A DNA stretch of 64,000 nucleotides from Streptomyces sp. HmicA12. GTDB lineage: Bacteria; Actinomycetota; Actinomycetes; Streptomycetales; Streptomycetaceae. Location: positions 344,487 to 408,486 of the forward strand of contig NZ_KB891797.1 in assembly GCF_000373565.1 (NCBI RefSeq). The letters are read 5' to 3'. Shown here one piece after another: positions 62,274 through 64,000 of the stretch. Every line of letters begins with the position of its first letter. The first letter of the stretch is position 1. The position numbers and the translations under genes were made by a program. The notes under the pieces were generated by a model. That model saw nothing but the letters and a program-made list of their open reading frames with translations, was not told the DNA's origin and made no database searches.

Positions 62274-64000
62274 ATGGCTGAGGTGACGGAGAGCGAGGCG
62301 CTCGCCACGCTCCACCGCGTGTTCGGGTACGACGCGTTCCGGGGCGAGCAGGAAGCGATCATCGAGCACGTGGTGACGGGCGGCGACGCCGTCGTCCTGA
62401 TGCCGACCGGCGGCGGCAAGTCGCTCTGCTACCAGATCCCGGCGCTGGTCAGGCCCGGTACGGGCGTCGTCGTCTCGCCGCTGATCGCGCTCATGCAGGA
62501 CCAGGTGGACGCGCTGCGGGCGCTCGGTGTGCGCGCCGGGTTCATGAACTCGACGCAGGACTTCGACGAGCGCAGGACCGTCGAGGCCGAGTTCCTCGCC
62601 GGTGAGCTGGACGTCATCTATCTCGCACCGGAGCGGCTGCGCCTCGACTCCACGCTCGATCTCCTCTCGCGCGGCAAGATCTCCGTCTTCGCCATCGACG
62701 AGGCGCACTGCGTGGCGCAGTGGGGGCACGACTTCCGGCCCGAGTACCGGGCGTTGTCCGTGCTCGGCGAGCGGTGGCCCGACGTGCCGCGCATCGCCCT
62801 CACCGCGACCGCGACGCATGCCACGCACCAGGAGATCACCCAGAGCCTCGGCATGCCGCGGGCCCGGCACTTCGTGGCCAGCTTCGACCGGCCCAACATC
62901 CAGTACCGGATCGTGCCCAAGGCCGACCCGAAGAAGCAGCTGCTGACCTTCCTCAAGCAGGAGCACGAGGGCGACGCGGGCATCGTGTACTGCCTGTCGC
63001 GCAAGTCGGTGGAGGCGACCGCCGAGTTCCTCTGCAAGAACGGGATCGAGGCCGTTCCGTACCACGCGGGCCTCGACGCGGGCACCCGCGCGCGGCACCA
63101 GTCGCGGTTCCTGCGCGAGGAGGGCCTCGTCGTCTGCGCGACCATCGCGTTCGGCATGGGCATCGACAAGCCGGACGTCCGGTTCGTCGCGCACCTGGAT
63201 CTGCCGAAGTCCGTCGAGGGCTACTACCAGGAGACCGGGCGCGCCGGCCGTGACGGGCTCGCGTCCACGGCGTGGATGGCGTACGGACTGCAGGACGTCG
63301 TCCAGCAGCGGAAGCTCATCAACATGGGGGAGGGCGACGAGGCGTTCCGCCGCCGGGCCTCCTCCCACCTGGACTCGATGCTGGCGCTGTGCGAGACCGC
63401 GCAGTGCCGCCGGGCCCAGCTCCTGACGTACTTCGGGCAGGAGGCGACCGCGTCGTGCGGCAACTGCGACACGTGCCTGACCCCGCCCGAGACCTGGGAC
63501 GGCACGGTCGCCGCGCAGAAGATTCTCTCCACGGTGGTGCGGCTCGACCGGGAGCGGCGGCAGAAGTTCGGCGCGGGCCAGATCATCGACATCCTGCTCG
63601 GCAAGCGCACCGCCAAGGTCATCCAGTTCGACCACGACCAGCTGTCCGTGTTCGGCATCGGCGAGGAGCTGGCCGAGGCCGAATGGCGTGGTGTGGTGCG
63701 GCAGTTGCTGGCGCAGGGGCTCATCGCGGTCGAGGGCGAGTTCGGGACGCTGGTGCTGACCGAGGAGAGCGGCACCGTGCTCGGGCGGCAGCGGGAGGTG
63801 TGGCTGCGCAAGGAGGCGCCGCGGCCCGCCGCTTCCCGCTCGTCCTCGCGGGAGCGCAAGGCCAAGACGGTCGCGGCCGATCTGCCGGCCGAGCTGGTCC
63901 CCGTCTTCGAGGCGCTGCGCGCCTGGCGCGGTGCGCAGGCCAAGGAGAACGGGGTGCCCGCGTACGTCATCTTCCACGACGCCACGCTCAGGGAGATCGC
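62274..64000 (+). CDS. recQ: ATP-dependent DNA helicase RecQ, 3' end outside window
   Basis: The first 575 residues of RecQ, cut by the window edge. The superfamily 2 motor has Walker A TGGGKS (45-50) and D142EAH, then TATATHATH (motif III), and the second RecA domain with [10 protein letters not shown] and [10 protein letters not shown] (motif VI). The RQC region keeps its zinc cysteines ([16 protein letters not shown]...CGNCDTC) and a winged helix. The last visible residues ([35 protein letters not shown]) start an HRDC domain. It unwinds DNA 3' to 5' in recombination and fork repair. The ATG at 62274 is preceded by GGGAC at 8 nt. Two DnaA boxes lie in its promoter. Confidence 0.96.
   Translation, partial: MAEVTESEALATLHRVFGYDAFRGEQEAIIEHVVTGGDAVVLMPTGGGKSLCYQIPALVRPGTGVVVSPLIALMQDQVDALRALGVRAGFMNSTQDFDERRTVEAEFLAGELDVIYLAPERLRLDSTLDLLSRGKISVFAIDEAHCVAQWGHDFRPEYRALSVLGERWPDVPRIALTATATHATHQEITQSLGMPRARHFVASFDRPNIQYRIVPKADPKKQLLTFLKQEHEGDAGIVYCLSRKSVEATAEFLCKNGIEAVPYHAGLDAGTRARHQSRFLREEGLVVCATIAFGMGIDKPDVRFVAHLDLPKSVEGYYQETGRAGRDGLASTAWMAYGLQDVVQQRKLINMGEGDEAFRRRASSHLDSMLALCETAQCRRAQLLTYFGQEATASCGNCDTCLTPPETWDGTVAAQKILSTVVRLDRERRQKFGAGQIIDILLGKRTAKVIQFDHDQLSVFGIGEELAEAEWRGVVRQLLAQGLIAVEGEFGTLVLTEESGTVLGRQREVWLRKEAPRPAASRSSSRERKAKTVAADLPAELVPVFEALRAWRGAQAKENGVPAYVIFHDATLREI

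Overview
The window is high-GC actinobacterial DNA from a Streptomyces or close relative. The evidence is strong G/C bias at third codon positions, many GTG starts, long runs of 4-bp GTGA/ATGA overlaps, TetR/Lrp/XRE regulators beside nearly every accessory gene, Uma2 proteins, an LAxTG sortase substrate and futalosine-type menaquinone (MK) synthesis. It reads as chromosome core with small accessory patches. I see no tRNA, rRNA, prophage, complete insertion sequence or secondary-metabolite cluster.

Layout. 1-6.0 kb: a partial TetR gene, a lipoprotein, a quinone oxidoreductase, a pyrimidine-salvage block (two NCS1 permeases flanking a yeast-type cytosine deaminase) and a PLDc_N membrane protein. 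6.1-13.4 kb: first MK block with mqnL, mqnP, mqnM and mqnE, interleaved with a Uma2 protein, a rhomboid protease and an Lrp regulator. 13.4-16.1 kb: a GNAT, a DUF4229 protein, and a DAACS symporter preceded by a cysteine-rich leader peptide with attenuator-like RNA structure. 16.1-18.85 kb: a scar region with an IS5-type transposase fragment, gene fragments and an unrecognised 434-residue gene. 18.9-23.4 kb: a TetR regulator and a lipid module (MaoC hydratase, FabG4-like reductase, thiolase) laid out like htdX-fabG4-fadA2 of mycobacteria. 23.4-30.2 kb: regulator/transporter pairs, azlCD, an Asp/Glu racemase and a cold-shock gene. 30.4-36.5 kb: second MK block with mqnA, mqnC and menG, plus a Ser/Thr kinase and a prepilin peptidase. 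36.6-44.7 kb: a zinc-ribbon membrane protein, a PASTA protein, a geranylgeranyl-reductase-family flavoprotein, an ABM protein, the LAxTG surface protein and an NlpC/P60 enzyme. 45.4-61.4 kb: the complete 14-gene nuoA-N operon for respiratory complex I. 61.5-64.0 kb: a second Uma2 protein and a partial recQ.

The genes share a respiratory theme. MqnA, MqnE, MqnC, MqnL, MqnP, MqnM and MenG cover most of the route from chorismate to menaquinone; mqnB and mqnD are not in the window. The reductase-family flavoprotein at 40.3 kb may saturate the MK side chain, and Nuo feeds electrons into the MK pool. Several MK genes have a -10-like hexamer 6-7 nt before the start codon, which suggests leaderless transcripts.

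The most unusual signals are three. First, an 80-bp insertion flanked by a 14-bp duplication, carrying one type I-E CRISPR-like repeat, splits what was probably an mqnL-mqnP GTGA overlap. Second, a cysteine-codon leader with mutually exclusive RNA pairings precedes the DAACS symporter. Third, two near-identical TGTGA-N6-TCAC sites lie in the nuo/NlpC divergent region. All calls come from reading the sequence; no searches were run.
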